Source: Streptosporangiaceae bacterium
Lineage (GTDB): Bacteria; Actinomycetota; Actinomycetes; Streptosporangiales; Streptosporangiaceae
NCBI GenBank assembly: GCA_019239975.1
Contig: JAFAZE010000141.1
Location: forward strand, 55,770 to 119,769
DNA: 64,000 nt
Direction of reading: 5' to 3'
How positions within the stretch are numbered: the stretch's first letter is position 1; each line of letters opens with the position of its first letter. Of this stretch, positions 8,187-17,800 are shown in pieces. The notes below the pieces were generated by a model, which saw nothing but the letters and a program-made list of their open reading frames with translations, did not search any database and was not told the DNA's origin. The translations under genes and the position numbers were made by a program.

Positions 8187-9064
8187 GCGCGCCGGTGCAG
8201 CAGCCAGACGGCGCCGCCCAGCGCGGCCGCGGCCAGCGTCAGATAGCCCCCGGCCTCGATGGCCTGGAACGTCCAGAACCGGCCGGCGGGCTGGTAGGTG
8301 ACGAAAACGTGCCCGGCTGCCCGGGTGGCTCCGAGGACCCAGTCGCCGGCGTTTCCGGTCATCGACGTCGTGTTGGGCCCGAAGGCGATGCTCGCGCTGG
8401 CCGGCAGCTCCTTGGCCAGCGGCTGAGCGAGGTGCTGGCGGAGAAACAAGTCGGTCAGGCCCCTGAGCGCCAGCCACGGCAGGAAGGCGGCCACCATGCC
8501 CGCGATGCTGCGGCGCGCCGCCAGCCCCGCCAGGACGGCGAAGGCGAACGAGCACAGCAGGGAGGCGGTCAGGCACAGGCCCTCGAAGTCGTAGGCGGCC
8601 TCGGTGAAATGCCCGGTGAGCTGGTCCATCGGCGCGCGGTACCAGGTGAACACGCCGGTCAGCGCCGCGCCGAAGGCGACCAGCCCCGCGCTGACCAGCG
8701 CCAGCTTGCTGACCAGCCACCTGGTTCGCGGCACGGTCTGGCTCCAGGCCATCCGCCAGGTGCCCTCTTCGAGCTCCCGGCCGAGCAGCGGCGCGCCGAT
8801 GATCACCCCGATCAGGCCGGGAATGATCAGGAGCGCTATCAGCGCCTGGTTGTAGGTGAACCCCCAGCTGCTCAGGAACGCGCCGATCGCGTTCTGGCAG
8901 CCGGCCGTCCGCGTGCCGCGGGCGACGCATCCGGTGATGCCGTCCTGGCCGAACGCCTGGCGCATCGGCTCGCTCACCAGGAAAAGCGCCAGGGCCAGGC
9001 CCGCGAGCACGGCGAGGCTGACCATCGCCTGGCCGCGGTGCTGGCGCCAGGTCACCCACGTCAT
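8180..9064 (-). CDS. ABC-2 type permease
   Basis: 294-residue integral membrane protein with about six hydrophobic spans (for example SLAVLAGLALALFLV, ALIALLIIPGLIGVIIGA, LTASLLCSFAFAVLAGL, YLTLAAAALGGAVWLL). The motif PLLGRELEEGTWRMAWSQ after the second span is typical of actinobacterial ABC-2 permeases working with a YtrA-controlled ATPase. Its ATG overlaps the ATPase stop (ATGA), showing tight coupling. The stop codon lies inside the 14-bp minisatellite, so the C-terminus is exposed to repeat-length change. Confidence 0.87.
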   Translation of the reverse strand: MTWVTWRQHRGQAMVSLAVLAGLALALFLVSEPMRQAFGQDGITGCVARGTRTAGCQNAIGAFLSSWGFTYNQALIALLIIPGLIGVIIGAPLLGRELEEGTWRMAWSQTVPRTRWLVSKLALVSAGLVAFGAALTGVFTWYRAPMDQLTGHFTEAAYDFEGLCLTASLLCSFAFAVLAGLAARRSIAGMVAAFLPWLALRGLTDLFLRQHLAQPLAKELPASASIAFGPNTTSMTGNAGDWVLGATRAAGHVFVTYQPAGRFWTFQAIEAGGYLTLAAAALGGAVWLLHRRAA

Positions 9065-9987
9065 CGGGTCACCGCCTCGATTCTGGTGTCAGGCTCCAGC
9101 CGGGCACCGGACCCGCCTCGCAGGTAGGCGAGCACCAGCTGCTCGAAGCCCACCGGCTGCGCCTGCCACGCCGGATGCACCGCGGGCTCTCGCGGGCCGA
9201 CGCGGATCACCAGCGAGGAGTGCCTGTCGCTGTCCGCGCGGTGCACCACGCCGGGCAGCCCGCTGTGCGAGGCGGTGCGCGGGCCGGTCAGCAGGCGGTG
9301 GCGGGCCAGCAGCTCGTCGACCGGGCCCGCCGCCCGCACCGTGCCCCCGGCCAGCACGATCAGCCAGTCACACACCCGCTCCAGCTCGGTGACCACATGG
9401 GAGGAAATGATCAACGTCAGCGAGTTGTCGGCGACGGCCGCCATCAGGGCGCCCATGAAGTCGAGCCGCGCGACCGGGTCGAGGCTGGCGACCGGCTCGT
9501 CCAGAACCAGCAGCGGCGCCCGCTTGGCGAGCGCCATCGTCAGTGCGACCTGCGCCTGCTGGCCGCCCGACAGGGCCTTGACCTTACGTTTCAGCGGGAT
9601 GTCCAGCGCGGCCGCGCGCCGCTCGGCGAGCGGCTGGTCCCACGCCGGGTTCATGCGGCGGCCGAGGCGGAACATGTCGGCGACGCTGAAGTCGCGGTAC
9701 AGCGGGTGATCCTGGGCCACGTAGCCGACCCGGCGCAGCGTCGCCGCGCGATGCGCGCGCGAGGTCTCACCGAAGACGCGCACCCGCCCCTCGGTCGGGT
9801 CCAGCAGCCCGATAACCAGCTGCAGCAGCGTGCTCTTGCCCGCGCCGTTCGGCCCGACCAGGCCGGCGACGGCGCCGGCCGGGATGGTCAGCGTGCAATC
9901 GCGCAGGCCCCATGCCTTGCCATAGCGCTTCCCGAGCCGCTCAGCCCGCAGTGCGGGCGCCGGTGCGGCCCGCGCCATCGAGGTCAT
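9061..9987 (-). CDS. ABC transporter ATP-binding protein
   Basis: 308-residue ATPase: Walker A GPNGAGKST, signature ALSGGQQAQ, Walker B LLVLDEPVASLD, H-loop ISSHVV. After the nucleotide-binding domain a 90-residue C-terminal extension (rich in VRVGP and PVGFEQLVLAYL) matches the usual tail of this subfamily. It is translationally coupled at both ends, overlapping the GntR gene by 4 bp upstream and the permease by 4 bp downstream. It is presumably an exporter for an antimicrobial or cell-wall-active compound, repressed by the GntR protein. Confidence 0.92.
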   Translation of the reverse strand: MTSMARAAPAPALRAERLGKRYGKAWGLRDCTLTIPAGAVAGLVGPNGAGKSTLLQLVIGLLDPTEGRVRVFGETSRAHRAATLRRVGYVAQDHPLYRDFSVADMFRLGRRMNPAWDQPLAERRAAALDIPLKRKVKALSGGQQAQVALTMALAKRAPLLVLDEPVASLDPVARLDFMGALMAAVADNSLTLIISSHVVTELERVCDWLIVLAGGTVRAAGPVDELLARHRLLTGPRTASHSGLPGVVHRADSDRHSSLVIRVGPREPAVHPAWQAQPVGFEQLVLAYLRGGSGARLEPDTRIEAVTR

Positions 9988-10376
9988 GCGACCCCCTCCT
10001 TCCGCAGATCCTGGCGGACGACCGAGATCAGCGCCGTCACCGCCTCCTCGGACAGGCCGGCGTCGCGTGCGTCGCGCAGCCAGCGCTCGAGCGCCAGGCG
10101 CAGCGCACGGTACGGGCCCGGGCCGGCGGCCGACAGCGTGCCGGTGATGAACGTGCCCTGTCCCGGCCGCCCGGCCGCCAGCCCCTCGTGCTCGAGCTGC
10201 CGGTAGGCCTTGACGACCGTGTTGGGGTTGATCGCCAGCTCGGCCGATACGTCCTTGACCGTGGGCAGGCGGTCGCCCTCGCGCAGGTAGCCGAGCAGCA
10301 GCGACTGCCGTACCTGCTGGACAAGCTGCAGGTACGGCGGCACCCCCGTGCTGGCATCCAGCCGGAACCGGAACAC
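9984..10376 (-). CDS. GntR family regulator, YtrA subfamily
   Basis: 130-residue repressor. The winged helix (about residues 9-75) contains PPYLQLVQQVRQ, REGDRLPTVKDVSAELAINPNTV and AGRPGQGTFI. The short C-terminal helical tail is typical of YtrA proteins, which lack a large ligand domain. The start is GTG at 10376, with AGGAGG five bases upstream; the longer open frame to 10571 has no good start. It is first gene of the GntR-ATPase-permease operon and probably represses it until the exporter substrate, often a cell-envelope antibiotic, is present. A matching operator lies just upstream. Confidence 0.9.
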   Translation of the reverse strand: MFRFRLDASTGVPPYLQLVQQVRQSLLLGYLREGDRLPTVKDVSAELAINPNTVVKAYRQLEHEGLAAGRPGQGTFITGTLSAAGPGPYRALRLALERWLRDARDAGLSEEAVTALISVVRQDLRKEGVA

Positions 10377-10389
10377 TGACCCTCCTACC

Positions 10390-10441
10390 ACTATTCTATG
10401 ATGATAGTATAATCGTACGTCCCGCGACCCGGCCGTGTCAA
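10390..10441 (-). promoter_or_regulatory. Promoter and operator of the GntR-ABC operon
   Basis: On the minus strand, TTGACA (10436-10441), an 18-bp spacer and TACGAT (10412-10417) form a near-consensus promoter. Just downstream, ACTAT-9 bp-ATAGT (10390-10408) is an AT-rich dyad placed to block transcription, as expected for YtrA autorepression. TATACT within it is an alternative -10. The assignment is inferred from sequence and position. Confidence 0.65.
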
Positions 10442-10639
10442 CGCCGGCGCCAGTCGAGGGCAATCGTGCCCGGACCGTCCCTGCAAAGAGCGCCGCTACG
10501 AGAGGGGTACGGACTTGGCAATTACTAAACGAACGCGGTGTTACCCGGCGGACCGGCGCATTCTGGTGCATTGGCCGGTAAACCGGTGGCGCTCTCGGCC
10601 GCCCGGCGACAACCGACGACCGCCTCGGCGCGTCTCTAT

Positions 10640-10673
10640 ATCAGGATGTGTGCCGCGGGGGCGGCATCCTGAT
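10640..10673. promoter_or_regulatory. Dyad in the leader region of the RND operon
   Basis: ATCAGGATG, 16 bp, CATCCTGAT. It lies in the 477-bp gene-free stretch (10377-10853) between the GntR promoter and the RND operon. No other convincing element was seen in the stretch apart from a weak relative of the 17-bp dispersed motif near 10530. The dyad could be an operator for the efflux operon. Confidence 0.4.
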
Positions 10674-10853
10674 CCAATCGGGACCGAATCGTAATGATGG
10701 GCGTGCATGCAGGCGGGTACGCTCAGTAACGGGGAGGTATAGGGATTTTCGCGGGCCGGGTCATCTTGTTAACGGCTTCGCTGCCTAGATACTGCGCAAT
10801 GTCGCGCATTGAGATTATCGATTAAAATTTTGCTTGACCAGGGGGATCAGCTT

Positions 10854-13800
10854 TTGCGTTCGATTATCGGTATGAGCGTCCGCTTTCGCCTTCTCGTTAT
10901 CGCGCTCGCCGCCGGGATCATGGTCGTCGGGGTCATTGAGCTGCGCCAGATGCCAGCCGATGTCCTTCCCGAGACCTCACCCGTGGTGGTCGACGTGCAG
11001 ACGGAGGCGCTGGGGCTGTCGGCACCTGAGGTCGAGGCCCTGGTCACCGTGCCGCTGGAGAAGAATCTGCTCGAGGGCGTGATGGGCGTGACCGACGTCA
11101 CCTCCGACTCGGTTCCCGGCCTGTCCGCCATCCAGCTGCACTTCGCGCCGGGAACGAACCTGTACCACGCCCGCCAGCTCGTACAGGAGCGCCTGACCCA
11201 GGCGTTCGTCCTGCCGAACGTGTCCTCGCCGCCCGCCATGCTGGAGCCGGTGTCGTCGACGAGCGACGTGATGCTGATCGGCCTTTCGTCAGCCCGGCTC
11301 AGCCTGATCGACCTGTCCGTGCTGGCCCGGTGGACGATCGTCCCGCGCCTGCTGGGGCTTGCGGGCGTCGCCAACGTGTCGACCTTCGGGCAGGCCGACA
11401 GGCAGCTCCAGGTGATGGTCGACCCGGCGCGGATGGCCGCGAAGCACGTGACGCTCGCGCAGATCATCGATACGGCGGGCAACGCCCAGCTCGTCTCGCC
11501 GCTGAGCTACCTGGAGGCGTCCACGCCGGGCACCGGCGGGTTCCTGGAGGGCCCGAACCAGCGGCTGACGATCCGGCACGTGCTGCCGTTCGGAACCCCG
11601 GCCAACCTCGCGGCGCTGCCGGTCGCCGACGCCGCCCCGGGCACGCTGCTCGGCAGCGTGGCGCAGGTCGCCGAGGGCCATCAGCCGCTGATCGGCGACG
11701 GCCAGGTGCGCGGCTCTCCCGCTCTCGTGCTGGTCGTGCAGAAGCTGCCGTCGGCGAGCGTGCCCGGGGTCACCCACGAGGTGGACCAGGCACTGGCCCA
11801 GCTCGGGCCCGGCCTGCCCGGCGTCCAGATCGACGCGTCGGTGTTCCGGCAGGACACCTACCTGGCCAGCGCGCTCGGCAACGTGCGGATCGCGTTCATC
11901 ATCGCCGCGCTGCTCGCGGCGCTCGCACTGATCGCGCTGCTGCTGCGGCTGCGGCTGGCGTTCACCGCCCTGGCGGCCATCGCGCTGTCGCTGACCGCCG
12001 CGGCGCTGGTGCTCGACGTGCTCGGCTATACCTTCAACGCGCTGGTCACGCTCGGCCTGCTGCTCGCGCTCGCGATCGTCGTCGCCGACGCCGCGGGCGA
12101 CGCGCACAGCCTCATGACAAGGCTGCGCGAACAACGGGAACAGGCCGCCGGAGGCCCGCTGCCCGCGCAGAACGGGCAGCCAGCGAACGGGCAGGCCGCG
12201 AACGGCCAGACCGCGAACGGGCAGCCAGCGAACGGGCAGGCCGCACGGGGCGTGGAGCAGCGCCCGCCGTTGACGGCGCTGGTCTCCGCGGCCTGCGGCG
12301 AGTTCCGCGGCTCGCTGTGCACCGCGGCGGCCGCGATCCTCCTGTCGGTCGCGCCGCTGTATCTCGCCACCGGGCTGACCGCGTCCTTCCTGCGCCCGAT
12401 GGCGGTGGCGTTCGGCCTCGCGGTCGCCGTCTCCATGGTGGTCGCCATCACCGTGACCCCCGCGCTGGCGGTGCTGCTCCTGGACGCGGGCCGGAACAGG
12501 CCGCGGGGCGCCCGGCTCAGCCGGCGGCTCCGGGCCGGTTACGTCAGGTCGCTCGACTGGCTGCTCCGGCTGCCGCGCATCGTGCTGCCCGCGCTGTGCG
12601 TTGCCGCGGGCGTGGCCGCCCTGGCGCTGCTGCCGCTGTTCCATCCCGGGCCGCCGCAGTTCCAGGACCGGAACCTCGTCGTGCAGTGGGCCGGCGCGCC
12701 CGGGATGTCGCTGACGGAGATGGACCGCATCACCACGCTCGCCAGCTCCGAGCTGCGGGCGCTGCCCGAGGTGCAGGACGTCGGCGCCACGCTGGGCCGC
12801 GCGGTGACCGCCAATCAGGTGGTCAACACGAACTCCGGCGAGATCTGGGTCACGATCAAGCCGGGCGCCGACTACGGCCAGGCGGTCGCCGCGGTGCGCG
12901 CGATCGCCGGCGGAACGCCCGGCATGAACGGCGTGGTGAGCACGTACGAGAGCGACAGCATGGCGGGCGTGCTGGCCGCGCCGCCCAGCCAGGTGGTCAC
13001 GCGCGTCTACGGATCGTCGTACACGGAGCTGGCCCAGCTCGCCGGGCAGCTGCGATCGGTCATCTCGCGGGTCAGCGGGGTGCACCAGGCTCAGGTGCGG
13101 CTTCCCGTCGAGCAGCCGACGGTCGATGTCGAGGTGAGCCTCGACAACGCGCGGCGCAACGGCGTCACACCCGGCGATATCCGCAGGGAGGCGGGGACGC
13201 TGCTGAACGGCCTCACGGTCGGCAACTTCTTCGAGGACCAGAAGGTCTTCGACGTCGTGGTGCTGGGCGCGCCGGCGACGCGGGGCAGCGAGCCGGACGC
13301 CGACAGCCTGGTGCTCGACACCGTCAACGGCGGCCACGTCCGGCTCGGCGACGTCGCCCGGATCGCCGTCGACCCCGAGCCCGCCGACATCCAGCACGAG
13401 GCCACGTCCCGGTACGCCGACGTCACCGCGAGCGTGTCGGGGCGCAGCCCCGGCGCCGTGAGCGCCGACATCGCGAGCAGGCTGCGCACCATGTCCTTCC
13501 CGCTCGAGTACCACGCCGAGGTGCTGGGCAACCCGGTCGCTGGAACGGCGCAGGGCGGGACGTCGCGCGGCCAGTTCATCGGCTACCTGGTCGCGGCGCT
13601 GGCGGGCATCCTGCTGCTCGCCCAGGCCGCGCTCGGCAGCTGGCGGCGTGCGCTGCTGGTGTTCGGGTCCCTTCCGGTCTCGCTGGCCGGCGGCGTCGTC
13701 ACCGCGCTGGCGATCGGCGCGGACGGCTCCCTCGGCGCGGCGGCCGGCCTGCTGGCCGTGTTCGCGATCGCGCTGCGCCAGGCGATCAGCGTCGCCGTGC

Positions 13801-14276
13801 GCATCCGCGCACCGGAAACTGACGCCGGCGGCGCGCAGGCCGACGCCGGCGGCGCGCAGGCTGACGGTGACCGGAGCCAGCGGGCCAGGCAGGCGGCGGC
13901 CGCCGGCGCCGGGCAGCTCGCGGTCATCGTGGTGGTGACCGTCGCCGCGCTGGTGCCGTTCATCGTGATGGGCGACAGGGCCGGTACCGAGATCCTGCAC
14001 ACCGCGGCCGCGGTGATCTGCGGCGGTCTGGTCACCACGGCGCTGGTGAGCCTGTTCGCGCTGCCCGTCGCGTTCCTGCGGCTCGGCCCCGGCCCCGCTC
14101 CGGCGCCGGACGAAGGCCTGCACCGGGGACAGGACCGGGCCGCGCAGCCCGGCCTGACGCCACCGCAGGCAGCGTCACCGAAGACAGTGTCACCGGAAAC
14201 AGTGCCGCCGCAGGCAGCGCCGCCGGAGACAGTGCCGCCACCCGCAGCGCCGCCGCCCGCCGGCGTGCCGGCCTGA
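10854..14276 (+). CDS. RND efflux pump of heavy-metal (CzcA/CusA) type, first paralogue
   Basis: 1140-residue inner-membrane transporter. Start TTG at 10854 (MLRSIIGMSVRFR), 7 bases after GGGGGA; a TTG at 10809 is also in frame. The N-terminal periplasmic-type pattern VEALVTVPLEKNLLEGVMGV, then HARQLVQERL and RLLGLAGVANVSTFG, is characteristic of the HME-RND group. TM4 reads IVVADAAGDAHSL: of the acidic relay seen in its neighbour, A411 replaces one Asp and H418 replaces Glu, while D412 and D416 remain. An NGQ-rich insertion and a Pro-rich tail flank otherwise normal length. First gene of a three-gene pump operon. Confidence 0.88.
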   Translation: MRSIIGMSVRFRLLVIALAAGIMVVGVIELRQMPADVLPETSPVVVDVQTEALGLSAPEVEALVTVPLEKNLLEGVMGVTDVTSDSVPGLSAIQLHFAPGTNLYHARQLVQERLTQAFVLPNVSSPPAMLEPVSSTSDVMLIGLSSARLSLIDLSVLARWTIVPRLLGLAGVANVSTFGQADRQLQVMVDPARMAAKHVTLAQIIDTAGNAQLVSPLSYLEASTPGTGGFLEGPNQRLTIRHVLPFGTPANLAALPVADAAPGTLLGSVAQVAEGHQPLIGDGQVRGSPALVLVVQKLPSASVPGVTHEVDQALAQLGPGLPGVQIDASVFRQDTYLASALGNVRIAFIIAALLAALALIALLLRLRLAFTALAAIALSLTAAALVLDVLGYTFNALVTLGLLLALAIVVADAAGDAHSLMTRLREQREQAAGGPLPAQNGQPANGQAANGQTANGQPANGQAARGVEQRPPLTALVSAACGEFRGSLCTAAAAILLSVAPLYLATGLTASFLRPMAVAFGLAVAVSMVVAITVTPALAVLLLDAGRNRPRGARLSRRLRAGYVRSLDWLLRLPRIVLPALCVAAGVAALALLPLFHPGPPQFQDRNLVVQWAGAPGMSLTEMDRITTLASSELRALPEVQDVGATLGRAVTANQVVNTNSGEIWVTIKPGADYGQAVAAVRAIAGGTPGMNGVVSTYESDSMAGVLAAPPSQVVTRVYGSSYTELAQLAGQLRSVISRVSGVHQAQVRLPVEQPTVDVEVSLDNARRNGVTPGDIRREAGTLLNGLTVGNFFEDQKVFDVVVLGAPATRGSEPDADSLVLDTVNGGHVRLGDVARIAVDPEPADIQHEATSRYADVTASVSGRSPGAVSADIASRLRTMSFPLEYHAEVLGNPVAGTAQGGTSRGQFIGYLVAALAGILLLAQAALGSWRRALLVFGSLPVSLAGGVVTALAIGADGSLGAAAGLLAVFAIALRQAISVAVRIRAPETDAGGAQADAGGAQADGDRSQRARQAAAAGAGQLAVIVVVTVAALVPFIVMGDRAGTEILHTAAAVICGGLVTTALVSLFALPVAFLRLGPGPAPAPDEGLHRGQDRAAQPGLTPPQAASPKTVSPETVPPQAAPPETVPPPAAPPPAGVPA
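12163..12245. repeat. In-frame NGQ(P/A/T)A-coding repeat in the RND gene
   Basis: Imperfect 15-bp units based on AACGGGCAGCCAGCG encode a run of NGQPANGQAANGQ type in a cytoplasmic loop. The tract is low-complexity and probably expanded by slippage. Confidence 0.8.
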
Positions 14277-14289
14277 GGGGATGGTTCGC

Positions 14290-14802
14290 ATGACGGTCCT
14301 GCCGGAAAGGCTACTGAGGAGGGGAAGAACTCTCGTGCACGGGGGAAGACAAGGGGCGCGCCTCGCCGCCGCGACCATCGCCGCCGTCGCCGCGGCCGGC
14401 GTGGCCACCGGAGGCCTGGCCGGCTGCAGCGGCGGCACGGCGCCGGCCCAGCAGGCGGCCCCGCCGGCGAAGATGCTACAAATCGGGCGCGGGCCGGTAC
14501 CCAGCGTCGTCCTGACGCCGACGGGGGAGCGGCGGATCGGCCTGCAGACCGCGCCGGTCACCGCGATGAAGGGCGGCGTGATCCTGGTCCCGTACGAGGC
14601 GCTGCTGTACGAGCCGGACGGCAGCACCGCCGTCTACGTGAACACGGGGCCGCTCACCTACACCCGCTACCTGGTGTCGGTACAGAGCATCGCGGGCGCC
14701 AGCGTGTACGTCAGCAAGGGCCTGACGCCCGGCATGAAAGTGGTGACGGCCGGCGCCGAGGAGCTGCTCGGCGTGCAGAACGGCGTCGGAGTCGAGACGT
14801 GA
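14290..14802 (+). CDS. Minimal RND adaptor (membrane-fusion) lipoprotein
   Basis: About 170 residues. A signal peptide ends in the lipobox LAGC (about Cys 46 from this start), so the protein should be anchored outside the membrane. The rest matches only the C-terminal half of CzcB/CusB-type adaptors: a strand region VLTPTGERRIGLQTAPV and the membrane-proximal domain VPYEALLYEPDG, STAVYVNTGPL, VSKGLTPGMKVVTAGAEEL. The lipoyl and alpha-hairpin domains are absent. Starts at 14281, 14290 (GAGGGG 9 nt upstream) and GTG 14335 (AGGAGG upstream) are all possible. The gene lies between two RND pump genes with short gaps, so it presumably serves one or both. Confidence 0.78.
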   Translation: MTVLPERLLRRGRTLVHGGRQGARLAAATIAAVAAAGVATGGLAGCSGGTAPAQQAAPPAKMLQIGRGPVPSVVLTPTGERRIGLQTAPVTAMKGGVILVPYEALLYEPDGSTAVYVNTGPLTYTRYLVSVQSIAGASVYVSKGLTPGMKVVTAGAEELLGVQNGVGVET

Positions 14803-14837
14803 CCCGCCGCCGGCCCAGGCTCAGGGCCAGGTGACCG

Positions 14838-17800
14838 ATGCGCTGGATCGTCGCGACGAGCCTGCGGTTCCGGTACGTCGTGGCCGGTTTCGCGATCGCC
14901 CTGCTGTACTTCGGCACGCTGCTCATCGGCCATCAGAAGATCGACGTCTTTCCCGAGTTCGCGCCGGTATCGGTCGAGGTCCAGACCGCGTGCCTCGGGC
15001 TGTCGCCCTCGGAGGTCGAGTCGCTCACCACGGTGCCGCTCGAGGCCGCGCTGCACGGAGTCCCGGGCGTCTACGACATCCGCTCCAGTTCCGAGCCGGA
15101 GCTCTCGGCGATCTTCCTGTACTTCCGCGGCGGCACCGACGTGCTGCGCGCGCGCCAGCTGGTGCAGGAACGGCTGCAGGCCACCGCGCCGACGCTGCCG
15201 ACCTGGTGCGACCCGCCGCAGATGTACCCCATCGTCTCGGCCACGAGCCGGGTGATGCAGATCGGGCTCACCTCGGCGACGGTGTCCGCGGAGGACCTGT
15301 CGATGATCGCGCAGTGGACGATCAGGCCGCGGCTGATGCAGGTGCCGGGCGTCGCCAACGTCGCGATCTGGGGCCAGCGGGCGAAGCAGATCATGGTCGA
15401 GGGTGACCCGGCGCTGATGGCCGCCCATGGCATCTCGCTGGACCAGCTGATGACGACCGCCGCCGACGCGGTGGACACCGGGGAGCTGAAGTACACGACC
15501 GGCGCGGCCGTCGGCTCGCTCGGCACCGTGGAGACCGCGCAGCAGCGGCTGTACGTGCACAGCGTCCAGCCGATCGCGACGCCGCAGCAGATGGCCCAGG
15601 TCCCGCTCGCGGTGGTGGGCAACCGCATCCTGCGTATCGGCCAGGTGGCCCAGGTCACCTGGGGATACCCGCCGCTGATCGGCGACGCGGTCATCGACGG
15701 CGGCCCGGGCCTGATGCTCGTCGTCGAGAAGTTCCCCGGGGCCAACACGCTACAGGTGACGGCGGGCATCGACCACGCGCTCGCGGCGCTCGAGCCCGGC
15801 CTGCCCGGCATTCACGTCGACTCGCAGATCTTCCGCCAGGCGTCGTTCATCTCCACGGCGATCCACAATCTCAGCCAGTCGGTGATCCTCGGCAGCATCC
15901 TCGTGGTCTTCGTGCTCATCGCGTTCCTGTTCCAGTGGCGCGCCGCGGTGGTGAGCCTGCTGGCGATCCCGCTGTCGCTGGCCGCGGCGGGAATCGTGTT
16001 CGACGCGACCGGGGCGACGATCAACACGATGATCCTCGCGGGCTTCGCGGTCGCCGTCGGTGTCGTGGTCGACGACGCGATCATCGACATGGAGAACATC
16101 GTGCGCCGCCTGCGCGCGTGGCGCGCCCAGGGCAGGCGGACCACGCCGCTCCGGCTGGTGCTCGCCGCGTCGCTCGAGGTACGGGTGGCGATCTTCTACG
16201 CAACGCTGATCAACATCGTCGCGGTGGTGCCGGTCATGCTGGTCGGCGGCCTCACCGGTGCCTTCTTCGAGCCGCTCGCGATCGCTTACGGGCTCGCCGT
16301 GCTGGCGTCGATGGCGGTCGCGCTGACCGTGACGCCGGCGCTCGGCCTGATCCTCCTCCAGCGCGCCCGGCTCGCGCCGCGCGACCCGCCGCTGATCCGC
16401 GCCCTCAAGCGCGGTTACGCGGCGCTGCTGAAGCCCGTGCTGAGCGCGCCCAGGTGGGCGTTCGCCGCCGCCGGCGTCGCGATCATCGCCGGCGTCGTGG
16501 TCTACCCGCGGCTCGGCCAGGATCTGTTCCCGACGTTCAAGGAGCCGGACTTCCTGGTCCACTTCGTGAGCAAGCCCGGCACCTCCGTGCAGGAGGAAGA
16601 CCGCGAGGTCGCCGGGCTCCAGGACCAGGTGCTCGCCATCCCGGGGGTGAACCGGGCCGGCAGCCATATCGGGCAGGCGCTGCTCGGCGAGGAGGTCTCC
16701 GGGGTCAACTTCTCCGAGACCTGGCTCAGCCTGAAGCCGGGGGCCGGCTACGGCCAGGTGCTGAACGGCCTGCGCGGCATCGCCGGCTCCTACCCGGGCG
16801 CCTACAGCGACGTGCAGACCTACCTGCACGAGCGGATCGACGAGGTGCTCACCAACGGCACGACCGAGGACGTCGCCGTCTACATCTACGGCGACGACCT
16901 GGGCGTTCTGCAGCGGCTGGGCGGGCAGGTGGCCTCGGCGCTGTCGCACGTGCCCGGCCTGACGGACGTGCAGCCCGCGCCGCTGGAGTCCATCCCCGAG
17001 GCCGATGTGCAGGTCAACATCCGCGCGGCCCAGCGGTACGGCCTGACGCCCGGCGACGTCCGCAGGGCCGCGGCCATCATGATGGCCAGCGAGCCGATGT
17101 CGGAGATCTCCGCCGGCGGCAAGCTCTACACGGTGGCGGCGTGGAGCACCCCCGCGACCCGCCAGAATCTCACCGACCTGCGTGACCTGCCCGTCGACAC
17201 GCCATCGGGCGGGCATGTCCCGCTGGGGGCCGTCGCGAGCATCCAGATCGCCCCCAGCCCCAGCCAGATCATCCGCGAGAACGGGTCGCGGATGACCGAG
17301 GTCGACGCGAACGTGAGCGGCAGGAGCCTCGGGTCGGTGGCCGCCGACGTCCAGAACCTGCTGGACAGGCTCGAGCTCCCGCCCGGCTACCACGCCCAGT
17401 TGCAGGGGGAGGCGGTCGAGCGGGCCGACGCCCAGCGGCGCCTGACCGTGTACGGCATCGCCGCCCTGCTCGTGATCCTTCTCCTGCTCCAGACGGCCTT
17501 CGCAAGCTGGAGGCTGGCGGTGATGCTGCTCGTCACGCTTCCGATGGCGCTGGTCGGCGGGGTGATCGCCGCGTGGGCCGGCCTGGGCACGATCACGCTC
17601 GGCGCCCTGGTCGGCTTCTTCACCGTGCTCGGCATCGCCGCGCGCAACGGGATCCTCATGATCAGCCATTTCCGTCACCTGGAGCGCAACGAGGGCGTGC
17701 CGTTCGGCCCGGCCCTGGTGCTGCGGGGCGCCGGCGAGCGGCTGTCGCCGATCATGATGACCGCGCTCGCGACCGCGCTGGCGCTGGCGCCGCTCGTCAT

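Noticed and set aside
11289..14123. 944-residue minus-strand open frame
   Set aside because: Shadow of the first RND gene; repetitive Arg/Gln/Gly composition without motifs.
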